This document shows, one piece after another, positions 49,411-62,133 of a stretch of 64,000 nt of DNA. The DNA is from Anisus vortex (Eukaryota; Mollusca; Gastropoda; Planorbidae), in the NCBI GenBank assembly GCA_949126835.1, contig OX421508.1, forward strand, positions 13,408,272 to 13,472,271, in the 5' to 3' direction. Within the stretch, counting starts at the first letter, position 1. Every line of letters starts with the position of its first letter. The position numbers were made by a program, and so were the translations under genes. The notes beneath the pieces are model-generated. The model had not been told where the DNA came from, ran no database searches, and saw nothing but the letters and a program-made list of their open reading frames with translations.

Positions 49411-52400
49411 CGTAGGTTGGTAGTTTTCTACTAAAAAGAAAATGTTAAGTCTTCTCACCTTGCCGAGATTGTTAGATGTAGAAACTTTTATTGAATGGAT
49501 GAATGTTCAATAGTGAATGTTCATCAGACTGCACTTAGTGCCAATGTTTATATTGTGTTGTTCCTATCCTCTCACTTACTGCTTCATGCTTTCTTTGTGT
49601 TTTGATTTCTTATTGTTGTTGTTTTGACCATTTCATCTGGAACTAACTTGACAATTAACTTACTGAATCCACTCTCACATCACTATCTGGTTTTGATGTT
49701 TCATCATTCATTCTTTGTTTATTTTGTAAATTATTTTTTTTGCATATTCACAGTCTGTGTACAATTATTTTTTCTTTTATTCATCTGAAATCTTTCTGTC
49801 TTTACAAAACTTTTACTTCATTCTTATTTCCCCCAGCACTCCTACCTACACTCTTCCCCCACCCATTCTACACACTACTTTCTAAATTTATCTCTTTACC
49901 CCCCGGAATGTGAAGATGATATAAAAACACAAGGTCTTTCATAAACAAATGAAAAAAAATCGTTTCTGCTGTATGGAAATCCTGGACATTTGCTTGAGGG
50001 ACAGACAGAGACTTAATAGTGTAGCAATACCATCCTTGTTGCATTTGGAACACAACTGGCTGACTCTACTCAACATCCATTATGTGAAAGTCAATCACCC
50101 AACTCCTCAAAAAATAAATAAATTGAAATTAAATTTCTTTATTAAGAAAGATACTTTTAAAACTTTTTTAATGAAATTAAATTCAACATTAAATGTAAAT
50201 ATATACCAGAGTGGAAGTCATACAGGTTAGTGATCTGATAGTGGCAGGTAAAAGTTTTGCTACATTTGTTTAGAATAAAAAAAGCCTACTTGTATTTTCA
50301 CTTGTGTGTGGAGATGTTTACAATCGTACATTTGCTCAATTACAGACCATGGTTACTTGACACTCAGTGGCAGTATCTACTGCCATGTGATCTCAGCACT
50401 TTAAACAATGCTTTGTTTGTATTAACTCAAACAATCAATATATATATATCTATATATTCTTTTGCTTAGTTAAACCAAACTGTGCAAAAAAAAAAATGGA
50501 CTCCAGAAGTTCAGACATTCTGTGCTGGCTGAAAATGTATTTCTTTTGATATAACAGTTGAATCTAATCCAATAACAAACATAGTATGCAGCATACACAT
50601 CTTGAAATAGTCCATGGTTTAAAAAAACAAACAATAAGTTTGACACAAGTTTGATTGTTGAATGTTTTAATTTGAATATGAAATGATGAAATTGTTTGTT
50701 TGTTGATTGTTTATAATTTACTACAAATGATTCATTGGTTTTCCTGCTTCTTGTGTTTCATCATTGTCTCTCTGATGTGTTTTTAAATTGCATGCTCAGG
50801 TGCTAGCTAGTCTGGCTGAGGGAATTATTCTATTTATAGCTTTGTAAACACACAATTTATTTCATTTAAACAATTTATTTTCATTTTTCCCACACTCCTC
50901 CAATCCAAAAGAAAAGTTGGCATAACTTCCTCTCCCATCATGCACTTAACAGCTCCTGGCTCAATCATTTAATTACAAAATCAGAAAGACAATGAATTCA
51001 AACTAAATTATTTATTTTTTAAACCTTTTGTTTATAAATTATTTTTTTAAAATAGATAATTAGCTGGAGAAATAACACATTTAAAGTTTGTCTGCAGATG
51101 TAGGTCTCAATTTGTGCTACAAATGACATCAACTGGAGAGCATAAATTGAGATAAAAGTCTGCAAAGACTTCTTTCATTGAAACACTCACTTCAAATTTC
51201 ATTAATTTTTGTTTGTTTGTTTAAAACTAGCCACTTAGGATGAAAGCTTGCACATAGAGGCTTCCAAGATTTTTAATTCTATAGGTGCAGCTTTGTTTCT
51301 ATTGTGTCACTCCCCCCCTCCCCTTCCCATTCTCTTCCTCCAGTGCCACTATTGCATTTAGTGGTGAACAAATTTTCAACATTGAACTCTATTTGTAAGT
51401 TGCACTGGCAGGACTGAGAAACGTACAAGTTCAGAATTGGTTTTCATCATTTATATTCACTCTGTTTGTATGTTGCATCTTTGATCATTTCATCTTTGTT
51501 TGTTTTGTGTTGTTTTTTTAAAATTCATTTTTTAATCATTTCTGGACTTGTAGTGCTGACAAAAATAGGCATGCATTATCGGTTAGTTAAATTGGCGGTG
51601 GTGGGGAAGGGGGGACTTAATAGCTAGTGGTATTAGTGAACTGTGACTCAACGTTATGTCACAACCACTATATTTTCTACATCATATATAGTTTTAACTT
51701 GACACTTTACATTTCAGTTACACTTACATTCACACATCTACATCCCCAACACTGTTGTAGATTGGAATATCTCATAGAAAACTGAATTTTAAACTATGTA
51801 TATTGTCTGATAATTCATAAACTACCCATTTTCTTTGGGTTTTTTTATTTTTCACCAATCTGGTCAATGTTTTAGGTTTTTATTTAATAGTTCCTAGTAT
51901 ATTGAGCCTGACTTTGCTTTCAGTATCTATTTATATTTATATATATGTTCTGGATTCACACAATTATTGCCAACAGCAATGTTAAAAAAAAAGATTTTCA
52001 AAAACTTGTTTGAAACTTATGCACTCTCCTGCATCATTTCACCAAATGTCTTCCTTTATTTGGAATATTTTGGCTTTTAACTGTTTTCTGCTCTTTTAGT
52101 CAATATAGCCATGTTTCATTTCATCTTATTTCCTGGTCTGTCACATGAAATGTAACTTGCCAGTATCTTTGCTTGCAGATCTAACAGCTATGTATCTTAA
52201 AGCTTTAATACATTAAATCTTTTCTTTTTTTATTTCTTTCACCTTAGTTTTAGGTTCATGTCTGTAAATTTTCAGATTTATTTTTATAGCTTTTCCTTCA
52301 ATATTTTTCTTCATATGTACATACACATGTATTTGCAAGAAGAAGATTATATTGTTCTGGGGTTGAAGTCTCGTCTTTTTGATAAGAGTTGAACCTGATG

Positions 52401-52509
52401 TTAAGTTTTTTGTTGTTTTTTATTAGTTCATGGTAACTATATTATGCCTGAATGCTATATGATGTTCAGGAAAAAATATATTCTCACAACAATAGGGGAA
52501 AAAAAATGT
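49411..52509. other. intron, no confident exon
   Basis: Several good acceptor-like CU tracts (49840, 50790, 51340) but no downstream segment that fits the muscleblind frame with a donor. Confidence 0.5.
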
Positions 52510-53148
52510 TTATTTTGGGATCTTTACAGTTGACATATTTCAAAGCTTGTTTAGACCCAATCTGTCGTTAAAAAACATCTTTATTTTGGGATCTTTACAG
52601 TTGACATATTTCAAAGCTTGTTTAGACCCAATCTGTCGTTAAAAAACATCTTTATTTTGGGATCTTTACAGTTGACATATTTCAAAGCTTGTTTAGACCC
52701 AATCTGTCGTTAAAAAACATCTTTATTTTGGGATCTTTACAGTTGACATATTTCAAAGCTTGTTTAGACCCAATCTGTCGTTAAAAAACATCTTTATTTT
52801 GGGATCTTTACAGTTGACATATTTCAAAGCTTGTTTAGACCCAATCTGTCGTTAAAAAACATCTTTATTTTGGGATCTTTACATTTGACATATTTCAAAG
52901 CTTGTTTAGACCCAATCTGTCGTTAAAAAACATCTTTATTTTGGGATCTTTACAGTTGACATATTTCAAAGCTTGTTTAGACCCAATCTGTCGTTAAAAA
53001 ACATCTTTATTTTGGGATCTTTACAGTTGACATATTTCAAAGCTTGTTTAGACCCAATCTGTCGTTAAAAAACATCTTTATTTTGGGATCTTTACAGTTG
53101 ACATATTTCAAAGCTTGTTTAGACCCAATCTGTCGTTAAAAAACATCT
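52510..53148. repeat. 71-bp minisatellite, nine near-identical copies
   Basis: Units start at 52510, 52581, 52652, 52723, 52794, 52865, 52936, 53007 and 53078. I see one substitution among inner copies (ACATTTGACA in the sixth). Each has GGGATCTTTACAGTTGACAT and TTGTTTAGACCCAATCTGTC. Confidence 0.96.
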
Positions 53149-53800
53149 TCATTATATGTTGGCCTAGCTTACAGGGAACATCTTCATTATAGGTTAGCCT
53201 AGCCTACAGGGAACAATTTCATTATATGTTGGCCTAGCTTACAGGGAACATCTTCATTATAGGTTAGCCTAGCCTACAGGGAACAATTTCATTATATGTT
53301 GGCCTAGCCTACAGGGAACATCTTCATTATATGTTGGCCTAGCCTACAGGGAACATCTTCATTATAGGTTAGCCTAGCCTACAGGGAACATCTTCATTAT
53401 ATGTTGGCCTAGCCTACAGGGAACATCTTCATTATAGGTTAGCCTAGCCTACAGGGAACAATTTCATTATATGTTGGCCTAGCCTACAGGGAACATCTTC
53501 ATTATAGGTTAGCCTAGCCTACAGGGAACAATTTCATTATATGTTGGCCTAGCCTACAGGGAACATCTTCATTATAGGTTAGCCTAGCCTACAGGGAACA
53601 ACTTCGATATATGTTGGCCTAGCTTACAGGGAACATGTTCATTATATGTTGGCCTAGCCTACAGGGAACCACTTCATTATATGTTAATCTAGCTTAGTCT
53701 AGACTACAGGGAACAACTTCATTAAATGTTAGTCTAGCTTACACAGAACAACTTCATTATATGTTGGCCTAGTTAAGCTTACAGGGAACAACTTCATCAA
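53149..53800. repeat. 35-bp minisatellite
   Basis: About 18 units with TCATTATATGTTGGCCTAGC and CTACAGGGAACATCT; GTTGGCC/GTTAGCC types alternate, giving a ~70-bp higher-order unit. It directly abuts the 71-bp array. Confidence 0.95.
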
Positions 53801-55069
53801 CCAATCTTTCTAAATATGATCAGTTGTTTATTTTTTTTTTTTTTTAAGCCATAAGTATCTGTTACTAGTACTTACACAATGTGTTGCCTATTTTTGTTCA
53901 GCCCGAGAGTCCAACAGTGTAGCATTAAACCTATACCCTGGGAATTGTAGTCAGAAGAAAAGATAAGTCCCACACCAAAAGTTATCTTAATATTTTAAAT
54001 GATGATATAGATTTGAAAATATTGTTACTTTACTGAAAGAATTAAATTTTGCTTAAACAAAACATTCTTTTTAGAAATTGATGAACAGTTTCATGAACTT
54101 ATTTAAAAGGGGAGTTAAAAATTTGAAAAAAACTAAATAAATTTTTCCATCTTATGGCTTCACTTCTGTTCTGTGTACCTGCCTATGCTAGCCTTGACTT
54201 TTAGACAAGGTGAAGGGTCAATATTTTTGTTTTCTTGTTTGTTTTACTTGAGCTTTCTACCAATAACAATATTGCTTTCTTTACCAAACTAGTAGATTTT
54301 ATTTTAACCAGCAGCTCCATGGTGGTTTACTTTATAAAAAAAAATTAGGCTTCTGTGTTGCCACTGAAATTTTTTATTTATTTTTTGCTTCAACTCCAGT
54401 CTGAGCAAATATTAACAAACAGAGAGGCACAAAAAAACAAACTGGGAGAATAATGGACATTTCTTTAAAATTTCAGCGTTCATTTCTTTTTTAAATTTGA
54501 CATAAAACATATTGATAAAATAAGATGCTCCAGCTCTTTTTAATAAAATCATACAAAAACATAAAAGTTTAAGTCCAACAATAATTTTCCTGATTCCTTT
54601 TGAGATTCCCAGATGATATAGTTTAATGCTACTAAGAAAAAGATAATAAAATATTGTTTGAAGAGTCCTTTCCAGCAATCCCCCATTTTGCAAGTTTTAA
54701 CTTTGAACTCTTTTTATTTAATTTGTAGCCTAATCCAGACAGGAGCACCAGATCTAATTTTTTAATGTTAATATGTCAATGTTATGGATTAATGTCGATT
54801 CTATATGATAATGACATGCATGTTGACCTTCTCTCATATGGATGGTGCCTTCTTTTTTATTTTTATTTTCATCACCCGTCAAATGCCTGGCTTGCCGCTT
54901 GTGTTGTCTCTGTACTGCCGACATCCCTTTGTGCTCCTGCGACTACTTTAAAACAAAAAACAAAAAAAACAAACCGACCGTAAACAAACACAAACCTGTT
55001 TGGGGGCTCGAATTACCATGGTGTTGCTACTTCTGCTACCAACCGGCCGCAACCTGACACTAATTAAAG
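53801..55069. other. intron upstream of NLS-like exon
   Basis: AT-rich to about 54880, then a richer, more complex 200 bp leading into the exon, which may hold splicing control sequence. No further exon is supported. Confidence 0.5.
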
Positions 55070-55150
55070 CCAACCAGTGCAGCCACCATGCCACACCAAT
55101 TGGTGTTTTCCAAGAAGAGGCCGCGAGACCCCACAGAAGACCTATTCCTG
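55070..55150 (+). CDS. mbl: mbl NLS-like alternative exon
   Basis: 81 nt, phase 0/0, encoding 27 residues that contain SKKRPRDPTEDLFL. The basic KKRPR run fits a classical nuclear localisation signal and matches the position of the KRPLEATFDL segment encoded by the regulated MBNL1 exon 5. An in-frame TAA at 55061-55063 forces the acceptor to the only AG after it (55068-55069). That acceptor has a poor pyrimidine tract but a good branch-point-like CTAAT, typical of a regulated exon. Donor GTACAT is also weak. A TGCATG lies at 55178-55183, 28 nt after the donor, where Rbfox usually promotes inclusion. Confidence 0.82.
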
Positions 55151-56830
55151 GTACATTACGTATATCCCACCATGCTTTGCATGTGGCTCATAGAGAGCTT
55201 TTGTTTCTTTCTTTTTTTTATTTCTATTTTTTACATTAACCAAAAATTAAAGCCAGTTAAATCCATTCTCTATTTTAAGTCTGCTTGTATTAGTCACTGG
55301 TGCTTTTAAAACCTTTAATGACCAATATTTGTACCATGAGTCCTTTCTTTCAGAAACGCTAATTTAGCAAAGTTAACAAGTATTCATTTTTTGTCTACAA
55401 ATAAAAAACAATTAATAAACGGAAATCTCTTTGAAGGTTTTCTGACATCACATTCACCCTGGTGGGGGGGGGGGGGGGTCAGGCTGGTCAGGGGTGCTGG
55501 TGGCTTCAAAAAGCCCATGCAAGTGTCACCTAAGATTTGTGCCAACTCCACTCTTTTGAAAATGTTTCATTTCTTTAGTCTCACATGCATGAAATGCTTT
55601 CCAAGTTGTGCTGCTTAGAATACCAAATGCTTTTAATAGATTCATTTATTTATTGACATTTTTTTTTTTTAAATCTTCTAAATTCATTTACACGTCTGCT
55701 AGTTTTGAATATGTTTCATCATTATATTTATATTTTTTTTTGGACATGAACTATTGTGAACTTTGCCAAATTAGCAAAAAACTGATGAAAGTACTCTAAT
55801 CCCCACACACCTTTTTGTTTTATTTTTGGCACCTTCAACTATGCATCAATAATAAAGCTCTCTATGAAATAACATCATATATATATAAATATATTTATTT
55901 ATTTATTGTTAATGATCTCATGTAATTGTATCCATGCATTGTGTGTGTGCGGGTGTGTGTGTGTTTTTTTTTTCATCTTAGTTATTGCATTGTCTGTGAT
56001 AACATTTTTCTGTTTCATTGTCAAAGCAAAAAAAAAAAATTTATTTTGTTCCCCATTTTTCTTTTAAAAAAAAACACAAGACACGTGCATAAAGAAAAAC
56101 CCAACTTCTTAATCCTTTTACAAAAGCTTCACTTGCTTCTTGGTATTAATAGCCCATTATTTCTATGTGTATATATATAATGGGTGGCATCTGGCTATTT
56201 GTTTTTTTATTGCCCCGTGGAATGCCATTTAGCCATGAATGTGTTTTTTTTTTTGTGGTGCTGTCAATATCTTGTAGTTGGCGATAAATTCTCTTATGTA
56301 TGGAGCTGGGGGCTGACTATTTCAACACACTTCTCAACTCACTCTTGTATGTTTTGAATATAGATACATATGTAGAGGAATCTATATATACATCTATATA
56401 TTCTGCCACTTTTATAGCTTGCTGCAGTAGTTTAGCTTTGCCTATTTTTTTCTCTCTCCTACTTTAAAAAATTATTTACTTTCTTTTTTAAATAAATTTT
56501 ATTTGGCTACTTAATTTTTTAAAACTTTACGTTGCAAAATTTTTTTTTAATTGCGATTTAAAAAATTCAATTACGGGTCCACCTTTTCATAAAGTAACAA
56601 AAGAGTTATCCGCTAGTAACATACTTAACCTACCGGTAGTTATTCTTACATTTTATAATTTATATCTTTAAACAGTGCTCAGTTTTCTTTGGGATGGTTT
56701 CAGGAAAAAAATTCTAGGGTCCTGCAGAGACATGCTGTTGATAATCTCAACATCTCCAATACTCTCCCTCCCCCCCCCCCCTTTAATTAAAATAAGATAT
56801 ATTTATATAATGGAGCATTTTTGTTAAGGG
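55151..56830. other. intron, no gene
   Basis: TGCATG at 55178-55183, a G-run near 55464, (AT)n runs near 55880 and 56160, and a C-run at 56770. Nothing coding. Confidence 0.5.
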
Positions 56831-58460
56831 TTTGAACCATTGAAGGGTTGGCAACAACATAGTTTGGGCATATTACTTCCACTGTAGGGTTGGCAATAAG
56901 ATAGTTTGGGCATATTACTTCCACTGTATGGTTGGCAACAACATAGTTTGGGCATATTACTTCCACTGTATGGTTGGCAACAACATAGTTTGGGCATAGT
57001 ATTTCCACTCTATGGTTGGCAACAACATAGTTTAGGCATAGTACTTCCACTGTATGGTTGGCAACAACATAGTTTGGGCATAGTACTTCCACTGTAGGGT
57101 TGGCAATAAGATAGTTTGGGCATATTACTTCCACTGTAGGGTTGGCAATAAGATAGTTTGGGCATATTACTTCCACTGTAGGGTTGGCAACAACATAGTT
57201 TGGACATAGTACTTCCACTGTAGGGTTGGCGATAAGATAGTTTGGGCATATTACTTCCACTGTAGGGTTGGCAATAAGATAGTTTGGGCATATTACTTCC
57301 ACTGTATGGTTGGCAACAACATAGTTTGGGCATAGTACTTCCACTGTAGGGTTGGCAATTAGGTAGTTTGGGCATATAACTTCCACTGTATGGTTGGCAA
57401 CAACATAGTTTGGGCATAGTACTTCCACTGTAGGGTTGGCAATAAGATAGTTTGGGCATATTACTTCCACTGTATGGTTGGCAACAACATAGTTTGGGCA
57501 TATTACTTCCACTGTAGGGTTGGCAATAAGATAGTTTGGGCATATTACTTCCACTGTACGGTTGGCAACAACATAGTTTGGGCATAGTACTTCCACTGTA
57601 TGGTTGGCAACAACATAGTTTGGGCATAGTACTTCCACTGTAGGGTTGGCAATAAGATAGTTTGGGCATATTACTTCCACTGTATGGTTGGCAACAACAT
57701 AGTTTGGGCATATTACTTCCACTGTATGGTTGGCAACAACATAGTTTGGGCATAGTACTTCCACTGTAGGGTTGGCAATAAGATAGTTTGGGCATATAAC
57801 TTCCACTGTATGGTTGGCAACAACATAGTTTGGGCATAGTACTTCCACTGTAGGGTTGGCAATAAGATAGTTTGGGCATATTACTTCCACTGTATGATTG
57901 GCAACAACATAGTTTAGGCATAGTACTTCCACTGTAGGGTTGGCAAAAAGATAGTTTGGGCATATTACTTCCACTGTAGAGTTGGCAATAAGATAGTTAG
58001 TTTGGGTTTATGTTAGTTCCACTGTAGTGTTATTTTAGGGTTGGCAATAACATAGTTTGGGCATATTACTTCCACTGTAGGGTTGGCAATAAGATAGTTA
58101 GTTTGGGTATATGTTAGTTCCACTGTAGTGTTATTTTAGGGTTGACAATAACATAGTTTGGACATATTACTTCCACTGTAGGTTTGGCAATAAGATTGTT
58201 AGTTTGGGTTTATGTTAGTTCCACCTTAGTGTTATTTTAGGGTTGGCAATAACATAGTTTGCGCTTATTACTTCCACTGTAGGGTTGGCAATAACATAGT
58301 TTGGGCTTATTACTTCCACTGTAGGGTTGGCAATAAGATAGTTTGGGCTTATTACTTCCACTGTAGGGTTGGCAATAAGCTAGTTAGTTTGGGTTTATGT
58401 TACTTCCACTGTAGGGTTGGCAATAAGCTAGTTAGTTTGGGTCTATGTTACTTCCACTGT
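56831..58460. repeat. 42-bp satellite with higher-order end
   Basis: About 28 units of 42 bp (TTCCACTGTAGGGTTGGCAA, then TAAGATAGTTTGGGCATATTAC) to 57976, then three ~101-bp compound units and a few 42-48-bp ones. CAACAACATAG and CAATAAGATAG types alternate. 42 bp is 14 codons, so minus-strand ORFs of 395 and 317 codons arise; not genes. Confidence 0.95.
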
Positions 58461-59050
58461 AGACTCAGGCCACAGTTCAAACTCTAGTGCAGCCACTGTT
58501 TCCTATTGTATTGTGGTCACATTAGTTTTTTTGAGTTAGGACTTGAAAATTTCACTTTTCTTTTAGCTAGGTTCTGCTTGATCCTCCATCATGTTAACTG
58601 TAGGAATTCAAATGTTGAGATTATCTCCCTTTAGATCCCCCTTACACCCTCCACTCCCCAAAATAACAACCACCATACAGACATCATTAAATCACATGTT
58701 CATAATGTTTGGTCATTCTGTGACTGTAATTGTTTATAGTGTGTCCGAGATGTGATTGTGTCAGAGTTTCGATTGTGTCCAAGTTTAGATTGTGTCAGAG
58801 TTGAGATTGTGTCTGAGATCAGATTATGTCTGAGTGTGAATGGGGTTAAGATGTAGTGTATCTGTTAATTAAATGGCATTTTTTTTACTTTCCTGCAAAT
58901 AAATACTTATTCTTTTTTATTTATTTATTTCTCTACCTCATTCTTTCCCATCAAATTGATTCACCTGTCTGGAACACTCTACCCACTCTGGTGACCCACA
59001 ATGCAATGTCTTGTCTCCCGCTGCAACTTCTTCTCTGCGGTTGGCCACAG
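58461..59050. other. intron before exon 59051
   Basis: A short array of diverged TGTGTCAGAGTTGAGAT units at about 58740-58850; unique sequence otherwise. Confidence 0.6.
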
Positions 59051-59213
59051 CAGAGCAGCCTGCCTGGCATGATGCCGGCCTACAAGAGGATAGCTGTTGG
59101 TGACATCAGTAAAAGTGGCTACCCGGTGTACCAGACCAGCCCACTGATGTCTCAACTCCAGCCTGCCTCCCTGATGCACCTTCAACAACCAACACAATAT
59201 CTCCCTATGTCCT
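59051..59213 (+). CDS. mbl: mbl C-terminal exon (MBNL LPPLPKRPALEK-like)
   Basis: 163 nt, starts phase 0 and ends phase 1. It encodes LPGMMPAYKRIAVGDI and a tail with SQLQPASLMHLQQPTQYLP. This aligns in order with the MBNL1 segment LPPLPKRPALEK followed by ALANMQLQQHTAFLPP. The acceptor is a tandem CAGCAG in front of AGCAG, so small Gln/Ser variants are possible. The donor is GTGAGT. The phase-1 end is completed exactly by the exon at 60320. Confidence 0.92.
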
Positions 59214-60319
59214 GTGAGTATGCTATGTGTAAGTTGTTTTATATTTTTCTCTAATCTTTTTTTTTCTTACAATGCATTTAAACTTATCACCTGTTGCTTA
59301 CATTTTGTGTACATTCTATGCTAAGCCACCATTTTTTCCCCTGGCCATTGCATGCTAGGGCACTGTGGATCCTACACAATGTCCAGCCACCTTTATCTTC
59401 CCCAAATGCTGTCAGGGCTGTGGTGAGATCTGCCACACTAGCCATAGCTACACTGATAAATTGCAAGATGAGTGTAGGAGGCTGTGGCAATAATTTCTTT
59501 ATAGAAGGAGTGTCTGTAATGTATTAGAACATAAGAAGAAGAAAACAGTTTTCAAAGGGTATTTTTCAGAGTGCATTTTCCATGATGTATTTTGGCCTTG
59601 TCTCACCATACAACCATACAACCATATCATTGGTTTATGCCAGATATAGTTACAGCAGGTCTCTTTTTCCAGAGAATTCCTTCATAGCTTGAGGTTTCCA
59701 TATTTCATATATCTAGATAGGCAGCAAAGTAAACTACCGTAGTCCATCCGACAGCATCCCACCAATGCCCACTACCACATGGCCTAACTTAACATTAACA
59801 CTTGTATTTAACATTCTAATATTGCATGTTGTAGTTGTAGTGGTAAATGATGTAGAAGATTAATAAGAATTCATTTATCAATTCAAATTTAACCTTTAAA
59901 TGTTTTCTTTTGGTATTTTTTCTTAGTTGTGTGGCTCATTGCATGGTTGTTGTTAATCTTAATATTAACAATATGCTTTTATGATTTTATATTGAAACAT
60001 TTAGTTTGCAATAACCCTCATGTTTTTATTTTATTTTTTGTAAAGCACTTTGTTTTTGCATACTTATTTTATTGTTGTTTTTTTTCCTCCATTACTGCCC
60101 CGTCACACGCTTGTCCTGTGCTGCATGATAATGTGCTTACCTGTGTTGCTGGGCATTCTTCTTCACATTTCTCTCCGTGCAAATTAACAAACTAAAACTA
60201 TAACCAACACAAAAAAAAAAATGGCAACAAAACCATGACCCCATAATTCAACTCTCTTTGGCTGATACCTGATTACTTGGATGAACTCATAACCTTGAAT
60301 CCCTGGTTCCCTCATATAG
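59214..60319. other. intron, no confident exon
   Basis: A coding-like patch at 59359-59422 with an acceptor-like TGCATGCTAG was considered and not accepted (phase does not fit). The rest is AT-rich. Confidence 0.5.
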
Positions 60320-60609
60320 ACACAACACTTTTATACCCGACCGACGGTAGCCTGCCCCACGCCCCATCCCCCTCGATGCTGTCCCCGGCGCCGCAACTTG
60401 TGTCCCCCACTGCCCCATCCACCACAATCAGCAGCTCCGCCTTGCCGGCCGCAGCGTCAACCATGGCTGCCAGCAACCACAGCGTCTTAGCCACAGCGTC
60501 CCCAGGCAGCCTGTACATGACCTCCAACATGACCTCCAGTGGTGTAGTCCGCCCCTCTACCGTCCCTAATAATGCTTACTATGTAGACTATTTCGGAAGT
60601 AACAAACAG
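60320..60609 (+). CDS. mbl: mbl C-terminal Ser/Thr/Ala/Pro-rich exon
   Basis: 290 nt; two bases complete the preceding codon (Tyr), then 96 codons, ending in phase 0. It encodes a disordered S/T/A/P-rich tail (LYPTDGSLPHAPSPS... to NNAYYVDYFGSNKQ). MBNL tails are similarly Ala/Ser/Thr-rich in this place. Strongly GC-biased third positions set it off from the flanking intron. The donor is GTATTT. Reading through it gives VFLSH and a stop, so an isoform ending here (without the last finger pair) is possible. Confidence 0.88.
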
Positions 60610-61261
60610 GTATTTCTGTCCCACTAACACTCTTCTTATTGCCATTCTTTCTTACTTTCTTTTACTTTCTCTCTCTCTCTCTCTCTTTCTTATTTTACCA
60701 ACTGGACACCTACTTTTAATATATTTAATTAGTTTCATTAACTAAGAGACACAAATTTTATGAAAAAAAACATCTAGAAATTTAACAAAAACTGTTTCAT
60801 GAAATTCTAATCTTTTTAAGTTTGTTTGTATCACTCGTACATGAAACTTAAATATACTTTTTAACAAACAACAACAACAAAAAAAAGAATAGAAACATCT
60901 TACAGCCACTTAATGGGTGACTGGGCCATCAGGTATGAAGTCCATGTTACATCTGGGACCTGAGTCTTGCTGAACTAAGTAGCTGCATGTCTTTTTTTTT
61001 GTTTTCAATTTTCACATTTCTATAGCTCAGTGTAACAGCTTGCACTTAATTAAGCCCAATAATTAGACTTGTGATAAATATCACAAAAACTAAATGTGAT
61101 AGTGATAAATATAAACTAACGTAGACTAACAAACATGGCTGAAAATAGATTTACTAATGTAGGGGAGAAGATGTATTTGTTTCGGTGTTTTTTGAAAATC
61201 ATCTTTTTTTTTTTTTTATCTTTCAACTAAAATTGTTTTTGTTGATGTTTTTTTTTTAAAT
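60610..61261. other. intron, no gene
   Basis: (CT)n at about 60668-60690 and T-runs; nothing coding. Confidence 0.5.
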
Positions 61262-61995
61262 CACATTTAGAACTGAGATTTTGAACAATCACATTTAGAA
61301 CTGAGATTTTGAACAATTACATTTAGAACTGAGATTATGAACAATTACATTTAGAACTGAGATTATGAACAATCACATTTAGAACTGAGATTATGAACAA
61401 TTACATTTAAAACTGAGATTATGAACAATCACATTTAGAACAGATTATGAACAATCACATTTTAAAACTGAGATTATGAACAATCACATTTAGAACAGAT
61501 TATGAACAATCACATTTAGAACAGATTATGAACAATCACATTTAAAACTGAGATTATAAACAGTCACATTTTAAAACTGAGATTATGAACAATTACATTT
61601 AAAACTGAGATTATGAACAATCACATTTAGAACAGATTATGAACAATCACATTTTAAAACTGAGATTATGAACAATCACATTTAGAACAGATTATGAACA
61701 ATCACATTTAGAACAGATTATGAACAATCACAATCACATTTAAAAATTGAGATTATGAACAATCACAATCACATTTAAAAATTGAGATTATGAACAATCA
61801 ATCACATTTAAAAATTGAGATTATGAACAATCAATCACATTTAAAAATTGAGATTATGAACAATCAATCACATTTAAAAATTGAGATTATGAACAATCAA
61901 TCACATTTAAAAATTGAGATTATGAACAATCAATCACATTTAAAAATTGAGATTATGAACAATCAATCACATTTAAAAATTGAGATTATGAGAAA
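61262..61995. repeat. 28/33-bp minisatellite
   Basis: About 26 units. The first part is 28-bp (ACATTTAGAACTGAGATTAT then GAACAATC), with shortened AACAGATT variants; the last third is a uniform 33-bp form (CAATCAATCACATTTAAAAA then TTGAGATTATGAA) that opens a plus-strand ORF. Confidence 0.94.
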
Positions 61996-62133
61996 TCTCA
62001 TGAAGATCTTTACTAGAAAGACACTCTTAGAGTAATCTCACTTTATGTTGTTTTGTTTTAGTTCTGCTTCTACTAAGATTGTCTGCTTTATTTGCATGAG
62101 TAGAGTTTGGCTTCAAAATATTGTGTTATAAAC

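Noticed and set aside
50800..50850. Acceptor-like site followed by VLASLAEG
   Set aside because: No donor, stop after 16 codons, no match to muscleblind.
51344..51361. Excellent CU tract and AG followed by five codons and TAG
   Set aside because: Too short to judge; no coding evidence.
53901..53951. Acceptor-like site with PESPTV and stop, plus GGGAATTGTAGT (ZNF143-type core on the minus strand)
   Set aside because: A six-codon terminal exon cannot be supported from sequence, and a single short motif deep in an intron is likely chance.
56787..57974. 395-codon minus-strand ORF
   Set aside because: By-product of a 42-bp satellite; two minus frames are open at once, as expected for a repeat.
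59359..59422. Possible extra muscleblind exon (frame reads GSYTMSSHLYLPQML)
   Set aside because: The acceptor is fair, but the 64-nt length leaves a phase that the 60320 exon cannot accept; only a terminal-exon use with TGA just beyond would fit, and nothing supports it.
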